NCBI GenBank assembly: GCA_014607495.2
Contig: CP053153.1
Location: 12,338,001 to 12,402,000 of the forward strand
Length of the DNA: 64,000 nucleotides
Direction of reading: 5' to 3'
Origin: Carposina sasakii
Taxonomy: Eukaryota; Arthropoda; Insecta; Lepidoptera; Carposinidae
The notes beneath the pieces were generated by a model. It was not told where the DNA came from. It saw only the letters and a list, made by a program, of their open reading frames with translations, and ran no database searches. The translations under genes and the position numbers were made by a program. Position 1 is the first letter of the stretch, and every line of letters starts with the position of its first letter. This document shows positions 1 through 9,597 of the stretch, one piece after another.

Positions 1-948
1 GCAGTTTTTTTTCTGTAAGTACACGTTAATCATACTGGATTAGCTCAAAGAAAAAATCAAGCTGAAAACGAGCATAACAAATCATGTATATTTCAAAAGC
101 AATAGCCTCTAGTAGTTCGCTTGCTTGCTAAACGAGCCCTTGCTTTAGTGCTTTAGTTTTTTAATGTTTGTAAATAATTTAGTCGTGGGAATAGTATATC
201 GCTTATTTATTATTACTTAGCTTTATTGAAGTTAGACTTGTTTTGTTGAAAAAAATATGTAAGTCTTTCATATAAATAAAATTTAAATAAAAGAAACAGA
301 TCTTGTAGATAAGTTAGAATTAGTCTTATTGCGTAATTAATTAATGCATTGATAAAGCCTTATTAAGGTGCGGTAATGTTATTATAAAGATATCAGTTAC
401 ATAATAGCTACGTCTATTGTGTAATATATGAAGTAATTATTTAAATGTATATCATATTAGCACTTCCACTAATGAAGAACTCACACCGTATCATTATTCG
501 TTTCCTCACACTTATACAGTATAATAATTATATAATTATTCATATTCATATATTAATTATCTACTTAAGCGAGTGAGGGTGGTTTCAAGGGAATAATACG
601 ACTTAAAATACCTACCAGAATTTTTCAGTAATCGGAAATAAACTAAAAAGGTAAAAAATCTATATCCGGAAGTGCAAAAAAAAAAATTACAAGTGGGCCT
701 ATCCGCATACTTAAAATGTCATATTGCATGTACGTAAAACAGTCGACTAACATACTAAACAACCGTCCTCAAAACGGCTAGTCAGATTAATTTGTTAATT
801 AATAGGGCCGCGACCCCTCTGAACCTGGGGCGATGACAAATTACTAGCGCGACCTTAACCCTCGACTCGAGGGGACAACTCGATCGGTTGCTCATGGAAA
901 AGTTTGCGTTCGTCGAGGAAGTGTGTAATGTAGTTTTCTTATAATATA
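1..948. other. AT-rich intergenic sequence
   Basis: No coding region, RNA gene or clear repeat is visible. Most of the stretch is AT-rich. A slightly GC-richer patch lies at about 805-910, with no open frame or splice-bounded exon in it. Confidence 0.5.
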
Positions 949-1311
949 CAGAGTGTTTTTCATGCCACCCTTAACGAAGGCTACGTATTCTATACATCAA
1001 ATAAAGTGAGTTTATGGCAAAAAATATGGGAAAAGATGTACATAAAAAAAACACTTGATCGGGCGAAATATATAGTGTCCAGTGTTTATGCTAGTTTTTT
1101 CATAGACAGATATTAATTATTTCTCGTGAAATAATCTTGCTACGCGCGTCTATGTGCATTTATGCAGAAAAACGTAGTCTATTTACTCAACTTTGGACCC
1201 TATATCTTGGGAACCAGACACTTCCCAGGTATGCTTCCATGGAGAAAAATTATCGTGATGATGAGGAGATTCCGTAGTTTTCGGGAACGTTGACGACCAA
1301 AAAATAACCTG
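949..1311 (+). mobile_element. TA-flanked MITE, CAGGGTG family, copy A
   Basis: A non-coding element of about 363 bp bounded by CAGAGTG and AACCTG, a degenerate form of the CAGGGTG/CACCCTG terminal inverted repeat, with TA on both sides. The interior shares long blocks with copies at 19297, 25611, 29379 and 58152, for example the block around ACTCAACTTTGGACCC. TA target duplication and short ends suggest a Tc1/mariner-type non-autonomous element. No transposase frame is present. Confidence 0.75.
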
Positions 1312-2191
1312 TATATGAAATTGTTTCTTTTTATGATCTAGCTGTTGCTCGCGAAAGTAGCCTATGTCCTTTTTCGTACTCCCAAAATTTCAAGAAGATT
1401 AGTTGCGTCAATAAAAAGTAAAGAAGTAACAAACAAACTCACTTTCGCATTAATAAATATTCATTGGGACTTGGAATTAATCTTTAGAACTTAAGAGATA
1501 AATTAACTTTGTTATTTATTACTACTTTAATTACCTTCTTACAATTGAGAGTTTGTTGGATATTGGTTTAGCTAAGCTTTACAGGATTTGATAATCCATT
1601 TCTAAACTAAATATCTCTGCTATCCATCTCTGCTGCTCTATGATATCCATCTATGATATTTCAGAATTTATATCTCTCAGAAGACAACTTTGCGTTTGCT
1701 TCAAGATAAGTAAGATACCTTCGCTTAATGGCTAGTCCTATTTAGCAAAGCCTTGCAGATGACAGGTTGGCTTGCCTCCAAATCAGATATTAGGATTCTA
1801 TTACAAACCATGCTTAGTTAGGTATTAGCTAACAGTTAGTTGCAATATAAGATCTTCTAATTTCGGATTGAAATATTCAATTACTTTTACATCATTTTTG
1901 AATTTTAAAATCTGTAATTGAACGCAAGTTCTTACAATTGGCAACCTTGTTATATTAAACGTCCTGTGCTAATGCAAGGCTTCACTTTAGAATGCACCAA
2001 CTGCATGTTCCGTGTACGTCGTAAGGAACTACACTAAGGAACTCAGGGGCGATCCCTTAGCCGATGATCCAGTAACTTGTCACTAATCTTTTAGTTGGTC
2101 TAAATTTGGTCCCGTTATGTTTACCGTGGCTGTAAGATCTCCCTGTTAACCGCTAGTTCTGGATACCCCGTTTAGTGAATGCAGCCGTATT
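1312..2191. other. Intergenic sequence without recognised features
   Basis: AT-rich sequence with no supported gene. A short motif near 2035 (aaggaactcagg) recurs at about 13778, 10740 and 36765 and is probably a fragment of an interspersed repeat. Confidence 0.4.
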
Positions 2192-2417
2192 ATAAGGTGT
2201 TTTCAAAATTAGTGATTTGCTTTTGATACGAAACTAGGTAGGTAAAAAGAAACAACTTTCACTATGGGACCAACGCCGAAATAGTGAAAAAAAAATCAGC
2301 TGTTGCACACATTTCAGTGCAGTAGTTATTATCAGTTGGTCCCATAGTGAAAGTTGTTTCTTTTTACCTACCTAGTTTCGTGTCAAAAGCAAATCACTAA
2401 TTTTGAAAACACCTTAT
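2192..2417. mobile_element. Foldback (palindromic) MITE-like element
   Basis: Two arms of about 83 bp (2192-2274 and 2335-2417) are reverse complements with a single mismatch by eye, separated by a 60-bp spacer. The arms include ACTATGGGACCAAC and its complement. The nearly perfect arms imply a recent origin or ongoing correction. There is no coding capacity. The target-site duplication is not clear. It could be a foldback MITE or a hairpin-type element; the palindrome itself is directly visible. Confidence 0.8.
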
Positions 2418-2696
2418 GTATGTTATATTATATGTAAACGGTGGATTGCCACCCTTATCAGTCTATTGAGCCGATAGCTGAAGTGTTGACTAATGATCTC
2501 TACGCGGTGAATGACTAGACTAGTCTACACGTCTGATCTAGGTCGTCTGGCATATCGATCAGTATGCCTTTGATTTATCGTCTATACAGAATGATTCGAC
2601 GTGAGACTTCCACGGGATCATGAAGTCGTATAGAATTGAACGGACCTATTTGTTGCCACTAGTATGCAGAGACTTGTATCCCGTGATCCAGTACTC

Positions 2697-2699
2697 GTA

Positions 2700-2733
<34 letters not shown>
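2697..2733. repeat. AT dinucleotide microsatellite
   Basis: A run of alternating A and T interrupted by single G residues ends exactly where the 5' LTR begins. The same kind of sequence resumes at 8196 after the 3' LTR, so this is the pre-insertion target. Confidence 0.9.
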
Positions 2734-2737
<4 letters not shown>

Positions 2738-3145
2738 GCATCCGGTCAAATTCAAGCCGTACGTACCAACGGACGGAACGACAAGCGAGTCACGTGGCGG
2801 GCGCATCGTGCGCCATCTATAGTCTATGGCTCGCTTTGACAGAATCTTGGTGCTAATTCGAATAGCAACGGTCTTTACTTTCTGTTGGAGCGTCATCCGA
2901 ATAACACCTTGGGACTGTCCTATCGTTCTGTACTGCGGTACCTACAGCTAAGTGTATCAGTGATTTAATTGTGTTGTGATTTTAATTAAATTGTAATTAG
3001 AAGACTTTGTAGAACTCCATTATAAAAGTGAAATCAAGATTAACTTTCTGTGTTTCCTATTTGCTTGATCACCCACGTGACGCCCACGATGTCTGACGAC
3101 GAGACTCAATACCCCTCGAGGTCTCCTATTCTTCCCGCTCCTACA
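2734..3145 (+). repeat. 5' LTR
   Basis: 412 bp, TGTCGCATCC...CCTACA, matching 7784-8195 base for base by eye (constant offset 5050, no indels). It contains a TATAAAAG at 3021 and a TCAGT initiator-like motif at 2957. It also contains the gag-pol start codon at 3089. Confidence 0.95.
3021..3028 (+). promoter_or_regulatory. TATA box in the 5' LTR
   Basis: TATAAAAG lies 68 bp upstream of the gag-pol ATG. Transcription would start near 3050, leaving a leader of only about 40 nt. A second possibility is the arthropod-type initiator TCAGT at 2957-2961. The choice between them is inference. Confidence 0.5.
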
Positions 3146-6100
3146 TCAGAAGTGGGATTCGATCAAGCAAATGAGATGGATCAAAACAACGGCAGTGAAC
3201 AATGGCGGCAAATGTTCGAGCTTCAAAATTCGCAAATGCGCGCTCTCATACAAGCACTAAAATCTCCGAGTACGAGCCACCCAGTAACTATTCCCGAGTT
3301 CAACCCTGACAAGCGTGACTCCAATGCAAGATCCTGGTGCGCGACTGCAGATTTGTGTTTCAAAGATAACCCCATGACAACAACGGGCGGACATCTCATC
3401 GTGACCTTGAGTAAAGCATTAAAAGGAGTGGCCTCAACCTGGTTAGCACAAATATCCTACCCTGGCATCACATGGGACGAGTTCAAGGAGCTTTTCAAGG
3501 CAAGATTTGTGAGTGTTGAAACAAATGCAGCTACCCTCATAAATCTGAACAATGAAAAACCACACGACAATGAAACCTACTCAGCCTTCGCAAGCCGTTT
3601 AATCTCTTCGCTAATGAGCCGTTGGAATAATGTGACTATGGAGCAAGTTGTGGTGTCAATTGTGCTATCCCACCTCGCACAAATTGATAGCCGTTTGAAC
3701 CGACTCGCATTCACACGGGACGTCACTACCCGCGCTGAGTTGCAAAAGGAGCTGCAAGCGTATGCCTACCTGAAACGCAAGGCACCAGCTGAAACTACCT
3801 CCCCTGGCCATCAAGATAACTCTAAAAGGCCGAAGACCACGCAGCAGCCGACAATTAAGTGCTTTCTCTGTGGCAAAACGGGCCATAAGCAAGTCAATTG
3901 TCGCATGAAGGGATCCTATCCGAAGAAACAGCCAGCTCCAGCATCCCAGCCGACCCAGCAGCAGCAGCCGCAGGCGTCCACCAGTCGAGCCGTCATCTGT
4001 TTCCGATGTGGACAACCAGGCCACGTCGCGACGCGCTGTACAACCCCGGCGTCAGGATCGGACCCCAGACCTGAGCGACGTGTCGACCTGTGCATGGTCG
4101 AGCCCCCATCTGGAGACCTTATTTATCGTGGTGAGCATTTTGTATTTCATTATGATTCGGGTGCAGAGTGTTCTTTAATGAAAGAAAAGATTGCTAGTAA
4201 ATTTGGTGGTAAACGCATTGACAATACTGTTAACTTGATAGGCATTGGTAACAATAATGTTGTAAGTACTTTACAAATTCTTACTGAGGTTGTGATTAAT
4301 GGTTGCACGATGGAAATTTTATTTCATGTTTTGCCCAATATATTCCTACGCAGTGATATTATGTTAGGTAGGGAGATACTAAGCAACGGCTATAATGTTA
4401 ACATGACCGCGACGAAGTTCATACTGTCTAGAATTTGCGAAGTGAACACCTGTGACATTACAAAGCAAAGTAGGTCAACGACGGTTAATGACTTTTCGAA
4501 CATAGATACCGACATACCCGAAGATAAACAATACGAGTTGCATAGTGTATTGATACCATTCGCGGAATATTTTATCGCCGGTTTTCCAACTACCCGCGTT
4601 AAGACCGGTCAGTTAGAAATAAAGTTGATCGATCAAAATAAAACTGTGCAGCGACGTCCGTATCGTTTATCTCCGGAGGAGCGTAAGATCATGCGTGATA
4701 GGGTAGATGAATTGTTACGTGCGAAAATAATTAGACCGAGTTGTTCACCGTTCGCGAGCCCGGCACTCTTAGTTAAAAAACATGATGGTTCGGATCGTAT
4801 GTGCATAGATTATCGCGAGTTGAACGGTAACACAGTACCCGATAATTACCCCCTTCCCCTGATCATAGATCAAATCTCAAGGCTTCACGGTGCTCATTAC
4901 TTCACAAAACTAGATTGCGCAAGCGGGTTTCATTTGATTCCAGTTCAGGAACAGTCTATTGAGCGAACTGCGTTTGTAACGAATGATGGTCAGTATGAAT
5001 TTCTCACCATGCCCTTTGGCTTACGTAACGCCATATCCGTATTCCAGAGAGCGATTATAAATGCCCTAGGTGAACTTGCCTATACGTACGTAGTGGTTTA
5101 TGTGGATGATGTTCTGATAATATCTCAGAATGTAGAACAAGGTGTCGAACGTCTGAAAACTGTGCTTGAAGTTCTCACAAAAGCAGGGTTTTCACTTAAC
5201 CTAAAAAAGTGTTCATTCTTAAAAACTCGGATCGAGTACTTAGGTTATGAGATCGAAGCAGGTGAAATGAAGCCGAATAAGCGTAAGATAGAGGCGCTCT
5301 CCGCACTGCCTCCACCACAATCAGTCACGCAGGTAAGACAATTCATAGGGTTAGCCTCCTACTTTCGCCAGTTCGTGCTGAACTTCTCTCGTCTCATGGG
5401 TCCCCTACATGCTTTAACGTCGGGTAAGTCTCAGTTTGAATGGACTGCTAAACATGAAGAGATCCGACAGAAGGTAATAGAGTATCTCACGGCAGAACCT
5501 GTCCTTATGATCTTTGACCCGCATTACCCAGTGGAGTTACACACCGACGCGAGCAGCGAAGGTTACGGAGCTATTCTGATTCAGATCGTGGATGGTAAGC
5601 ATAGAGCAGTAGCTTATTTCAGCAAGCGCACAACACCAGCCGAATCTCGCTACCATTCATACGAATTAGAAACGCTCGCTGTCGTAAACGCTATCAAACA
5701 TTTCCGGCAATACCTTCATGGACGTAAGTTTTTAGTAGTAACAGACTGTAATTCGCTGAAATCTTCTAGAAACAAGATTGACCTTACACCAAGGGTGCAC
5801 AGGTGGTGGGCTTTTCTTCAGTCCTATGACTTTGACGTGAAATATAGAGCAGGTAAGCACATGTCACATGTCGATTTCTTCTCTAGGAATCATCTTCCAG
5901 TACCAGCGAAGGAGCCTGTTGTCAAATGCGTTCAGAAAATCGTTAATTTAACGGAGCTTTCTGAAAACTGGATCCATGCAGAACAACAACGCGATGAAGA
6001 GATGGTGAAGCTGATTGGTAACCTAAACAATGGACAAATAAACGAGGATCTAGCAAAATCTTATGAGATAAGGTCAGGTGTGCTCTACAGAAAGGTCCAG

Positions 6101-7198
6101 CGTAATGGTAAGACAAAATGTTTACCCATAGTACCCCGTGCTATGAGATGGTCGGTCGTGAACAACGTGCATGAATCCCTGATTCATGTTGGATGGGAGA
6201 AAACACTGGAGAAGCTCTATGACCATTACTGGTTTGAAGGTATGAGTCGTTTCGTTAGAAAGTTTACAGACAATTGTGTTACATGCAAGGTGGCTAAGAA
6301 ACATTCAGGTAAGGTACAAGCTCAGCTTCATCCGATACCAAAGGTGACAGTTCCATGGCACACAGTACACATTGACGCCACCGGAAAACTCAGTGGTAAG
6401 AATGACGCCAAGGAGTATGTCTTTGTACTGATAGATGCTTTCACAAAGTATGTTTTGCTGTATCATACAAAGAACATCGACTCCAAAAGCAGTATTCAGG
6501 CGGTAAAAGATAGTGTAGCATTATTCGGAACTCCTACTCGTATTATTGCGGACCAAGGAAGGTGCTTTGCTAGCAATGAGTTTAAAACGTTTTGTGAGAG
6601 CAAAAACATTAGTCTCCATTTGATAGCGACAGGGTCGTCTAGAGCTAACGGTCAGGTAGAGAGAGTTATGAGCGTTTTAAAGGGAATGTTAACAGCAGTA
6701 GAGTCAAGCGGTGATAAATCATGGCAGGATGCATTAGGCGATGTGCAACTCGCATTAAACTGCACTATAAATAGAGTAACTAAAGTTAGCCCCTTAGAAC
6801 TCATGATAGGGAAAGTTGCCCGTCCCCTAGACTTAATGGCGGATGATGATGTAGATCAGACATTAGATCTCGATGAAATTAGGCAATCTGCGTCGAAACG
6901 AATTGAGAAAAATGCACTTTATAATAAGCAGAGATTTGATGCAACTAAGGCAAAGCTGAATAAATTTTCCATCGGTGACTTTGTTTTGATTGAAAATGAA
7001 GAAAGGAATCAAACTAAATTAGATCCCAAATTTAAAGGTCCATTTAGAGTAATAGAGGTTTTGGATGGTGACCGATATGTCCTGAAGTCATTGAGTTGTA
7101 AGCGTACTTACAAGTATGCACACGATAGGTTGCGTAGAATGCCAGAGGGTCAAATACCAATCGAGGTTTCAGATAATGAAAATGATTTGAATGATTAG
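3089..7198 (+). CDS. Gag-Pol polyprotein of Ty3/gypsy retrotransposon
   Basis: A single uninterrupted frame of 1369 residues. I start it at ATG 3089 (MSDDETQ); the open frame extends a little further upstream but only from a GTG. Visible features, numbered from that Met: two CX2CX4HX4C zinc knuckles at about 258 and 304 (nucleocapsid); protease DSGA at about 356; reverse transcriptase with YVDD at about 671; RNase H with TDAS at about 819; integrase zinc-binding H at about 1028, and catalytic D1096, D1155 and E1191, giving the DD35E spacing; a GPF motif (KGPFRV) near the C-terminus. No frameshift separates gag from pol, so Gag excess must be made by another route. All catalytic residues are present, so the enzyme set may be active. 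The first 19 codons lie in the LTR. Confidence 0.95.
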   Translation: MSDDETQYPSRSPILPAPTSEVGFDQANEMDQNNGSEQWRQMFELQNSQMRALIQALKSPSTSHPVTIPEFNPDKRDSNARSWCATADLCFKDNPMTTTGGHLIVTLSKALKGVASTWLAQISYPGITWDEFKELFKARFVSVETNAATLINLNNEKPHDNETYSAFASRLISSLMSRWNNVTMEQVVVSIVLSHLAQIDSRLNRLAFTRDVTTRAELQKELQAYAYLKRKAPAETTSPGHQDNSKRPKTTQQPTIKCFLCGKTGHKQVNCRMKGSYPKKQPAPASQPTQQQQPQASTSRAVICFRCGQPGHVATRCTTPASGSDPRPERRVDLCMVEPPSGDLIYRGEHFVFHYDSGAECSLMKEKIASKFGGKRIDNTVNLIGIGNNNVVSTLQILTEVVINGCTMEILFHVLPNIFLRSDIMLGREILSNGYNVNMTATKFILSRICEVNTCDITKQSRSTTVNDFSNIDTDIPEDKQYELHSVLIPFAEYFIAGFPTTRVKTGQLEIKLIDQNKTVQRRPYRLSPEERKIMRDRVDELLRAKIIRPSCSPFASPALLVKKHDGSDRMCIDYRELNGNTVPDNYPLPLIIDQISRLHGAHYFTKLDCASGFHLIPVQEQSIERTAFVTNDGQYEFLTMPFGLRNAISVFQRAIINALGELAYTYVVVYVDDVLIISQNVEQGVERLKTVLEVLTKAGFSLNLKKCSFLKTRIEYLGYEIEAGEMKPNKRKIEALSALPPPQSVTQVRQFIGLASYFRQFVLNFSRLMGPLHALTSGKSQFEWTAKHEEIRQKVIEYLTAEPVLMIFDPHYPVELHTDASSEGYGAILIQIVDGKHRAVAYFSKRTTPAESRYHSYELETLAVVNAIKHFRQYLHGRKFLVVTDCNSLKSSRNKIDLTPRVHRWWAFLQSYDFDVKYRAGKHMSHVDFFSRNHLPVPAKEPVVKCVQKIVNLTELSENWIHAEQQRDEEMVKLIGNLNNGQINEDLAKSYEIRSGVLYRKVQRNGKTKCLPIVPRAMRWSVVNNVHESLIHVGWEKTLEKLYDHYWFEGMSRFVRKFTDNCVTCKVAKKHSGKVQAQLHPIPKVTVPWHTVHIDATGKLSGKNDAKEYVFVLIDAFTKYVLLYHTKNIDSKSSIQAVKDSVALFGTPTRIIADQGRCFASNEFKTFCESKNISLHLIATGSSRANGQVERVMSVLKGMLTAVESSGDKSWQDALGDVQLALNCTINRVTKVSPLELMIGKVARPLDLMADDDVDQTLDLDEIRQSASKRIEKNALYNKQRFDATKAKLNKFSIGDFVLIENEERNQTKLDPKFKGPFRVIEVLDGDRYVLKSLSCKRTYKYAHDRLRRMPEGQIPIEVSDNENDLND
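3146..3162 (+). other. Putative primer-binding site (tRNA-Leu-like)
   Basis: The 17 bases directly after the 5' LTR, TCAGAAGTGGGATTCGA, resemble the complement of the T-arm and acceptor end of a leucine tRNA, offset by a few bases from the tRNA 3' end. The site is translated, because the gag-pol frame already began upstream in the LTR. Confidence 0.5.
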
Positions 7199-7783
7199 GA
7201 TGTTGATGATGTGAAAATGACGATGAGTAATGTGTGCACAGTTCGGGTGGTCGACCATACCAGAGACCATGTCGTAGTCGTAGCTCGTTGGAAGTCGGTA
7301 TTTGCTCGCGGAGAGTAATCCGTGGGTAAGCGATGGGCGAATGGTTCTGGCGGAGGTCGGGTCTTGTTGAAGACTAGAGAGAGTCGTGTTGTACTCTGAG
7401 AAGTGATCCTGAAGTGAGGATATTGGGTGAGCTATTGCAGCTCATAGGCCACGAATGTGACACTTGCTAACATCCGATTTTATTTTGTTGTTTGTGTAAC
7501 CATTGTGATAATGAGATCAATGGTAGAGCTATTTTACGTTAGTTGATTGTTGGTATTTGATACTCTGTACAGTAACGATTGTGATTGTAAATAATTTAAC
7601 TAAGTTCATTTCATTATTCAAAAACTAAATTGTAAAGTAGACTCCAAGAACTTTTAGGAACATGTAGAGTTTGATGATCAATTTTATTGGTGTGTTAGTC
7701 AGGTATGTCCGAACGCATATTGTGCTGCCCTTTGTATTGTTACAGAATAACATACGAGGACGTGTGTAGAGGCAGGATAGCCG
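7199..7783 (+). other. Untranslated 3' part of the retrotransposon
   Basis: About 585 bp between the gag-pol stop and the 3' LTR. No envelope-like frame is present. The purine-rich stretch AGAGGCAGGATAG, a few bases before the LTR, is the only candidate polypurine tract and is not perfect. Confidence 0.7.
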
Positions 7784-8195
7784 TGTCGCATCCGGTCAAA
7801 TTCAAGCCGTACGTACCAACGGACGGAACGACAAGCGAGTCACGTGGCGGGCGCATCGTGCGCCATCTATAGTCTATGGCTCGCTTTGACAGAATCTTGG
7901 TGCTAATTCGAATAGCAACGGTCTTTACTTTCTGTTGGAGCGTCATCCGAATAACACCTTGGGACTGTCCTATCGTTCTGTACTGCGGTACCTACAGCTA
8001 AGTGTATCAGTGATTTAATTGTGTTGTGATTTTAATTAAATTGTAATTAGAAGACTTTGTAGAACTCCATTATAAAAGTGAAATCAAGATTAACTTTCTG
8101 TGTTTCCTATTTGCTTGATCACCCACGTGACGCCCACGATGTCTGACGACGAGACTCAATACCCCTCGAGGTCTCCTATTCTTCCCGCTCCTACA
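7784..8195 (+). repeat. 3' LTR
   Basis: Second copy of the 412-bp LTR. Because the gag start lies in the LTR, this copy also carries an outward-facing TATAAAAG (8071) and ATG (8139) that could transcribe into the flanking genome. Confidence 0.95.
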
Positions 8196-9324
8196 TATAT
8201 ATATGTATATATAAACTCCTAAACGAGTCCAACGTCGAAGGTACGCTCATGATAAATTATTTGCACTAATTTATAAAATTATTATTGAATGCAAACGAGT
8301 CCTCGTTCTTACTTAAAATCATACACTTATTGTTATTATTTATATTTTATATTTTATTCACTACTTTACATATATAACGTGTACCTACAATTGTACTGCA
8401 GAACGTAAATTTAATTCATCATATTGGTTTTTCCTAGCTTTTCGAATACTTTTGAAAAAAGCCATTGTTCGATATGAAGTCTCTCGGATTTAAAAAATAA
8501 TATTTCCTATTTTGCTTTACAGAGAAAAAACCTAGCCTAGTTTATAACAATGGGTATTAAAAAGCTATAACCCGGATATTGTATGGAATGCTTTATGAAA
8601 ATAGAAATATGCTTTATTCTTAACTACTGCGCCTGCGGTTCCGACTATGTCAGGGGGGGTTCGTTACGTTAACTGGTTCTGGTTGTCCCACAGGCTCCTA
8701 CAGTCCTACCCCACTTACAAATTGTAAACCCGCCTTTTTTCTCGCCAACGTAGACGCCGTTGAGTCTCCCGTAGGCTCCATACATGTATGTATGTATAAT
8801 ATCAAGCTATATCAAGAAAAACATCGATTAGACTGACATAAAGTTGTTGCAAATGTGTGCGTGATCATGGATTCTGGAGAACTTATTATTCTATGGTTTG
8901 AACTAACAGAAATATACATGTTAAACAGTGTGCTAAAAATATGTAAGTTATTATTTAGTTACACAAATATTGTCGGTAGTCAGTCACGACATATCCTAAT
9001 AACAACAAATACTGACAATAGCTTTAACGTAAGTATTATAAAGTCATACGACTTTTATGGAACTAATGTTTGAACTAGTGTTAGAATCACGAAGATACTC
9101 GCGCCTATGTCAACTTCAATACTGGACCAAAGTTCATAATTTTGCGGTTTTTGCGTGTGCTTTGATAGGTGCTTAACACGAAGCTGAAATAAAGATTAAA
9201 ATTCTATTGAAAGCACACTCTACAGGTGACGTTATGCGTAGTTTAAAGGTATTTCAAAGAGCCAATGTTGTTTGAGAACAGTATTAAATATTATAGGGAA
9301 TCTTGTAAACCATGATAGCTACAT
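8196..9324. other. Intergenic sequence
   Basis: Starts with the other half of the AT microsatellite. A GC-richer patch at about 8625-8785 looks like a piece of an interspersed element but has no readable frame. The rest is AT-rich without supported genes. Confidence 0.4.
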
Positions 9325-9597
9325 ATGTTCTTCTTCTTCTTCTTCAGCCTATTGCAGTCCACTGCTGGACGTAGACCTCCCCCTGGGCACGCCTCGAGGC
9401 TACTGCCACGGGGGGGTTTTGCCCATAGTCACCACGCTGGGCAAGCGGGTTGGTGACCGCAGTGTGATTTTCGGACTATGTTGTCAGTACGGGAGGCGCT
9501 GCTGCCCACCTCCCGGAAACCCTTAATCGCCTCGTACGATACCCACGGGCAGGCAGGGGTGGTACAAACTCTACTCTGCCGGCACCACGCGGCTTAT
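9325..9597 (-). mobile_element. SINE copy with LINE-type tail
   Basis: Read on the minus strand, the copy starts with the head CCGCGTGGTGCCGGCAGAGT and runs through a conserved body. It ends with CCAGCAGTGGACTGCAATAG followed by a (GAA)n run. The same body is found at 28728 and 38799, and the tail alone at 59513. The tail matches the 3' end of the RTE-like fragment at 41368-41545, suggesting the SINE borrows LINE machinery. The open frame at 9272-9526 is this repeat, not a gene. Confidence 0.75.

Larger units (their letters stand above)
2734..8195 (+). mobile_element. Intact Ty3/gypsy LTR retrotransposon
   Basis: A complete element of about 5.46 kb: 412-bp LTR, one gag-pol frame, about 585 bp of non-coding sequence, 412-bp LTR. 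The LTRs start with TG, end with CA and appear identical, so the insertion is recent. Domain order is Gag, two zinc knuckles, aspartic protease, reverse transcriptase, RNase H, integrase. This order is that of Ty3/gypsy, not Ty1/copia. There is no third frame that could be an envelope gene. A fused gag-pol frame and a leucine-tRNA-like primer site recall the mdg3/blastopia group of insect elements; that lineage is inference. It is inserted in an AT microsatellite, so the exact target duplication cannot be read. Confidence 0.97.

Noticed and set aside
2618..2896. Open frames on both strands at the left LTR border, including a run of Ile-Tyr
   Set aside because: They arise from translation of the AT microsatellite and the LTR; the same LTR frame reappears at 7740-7946.
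3665..4024. 119-codon minus-strand frame inside gag-pol
   Set aside because: Antisense shadow of the zinc-knuckle region; the plus-strand frame has clear domains.
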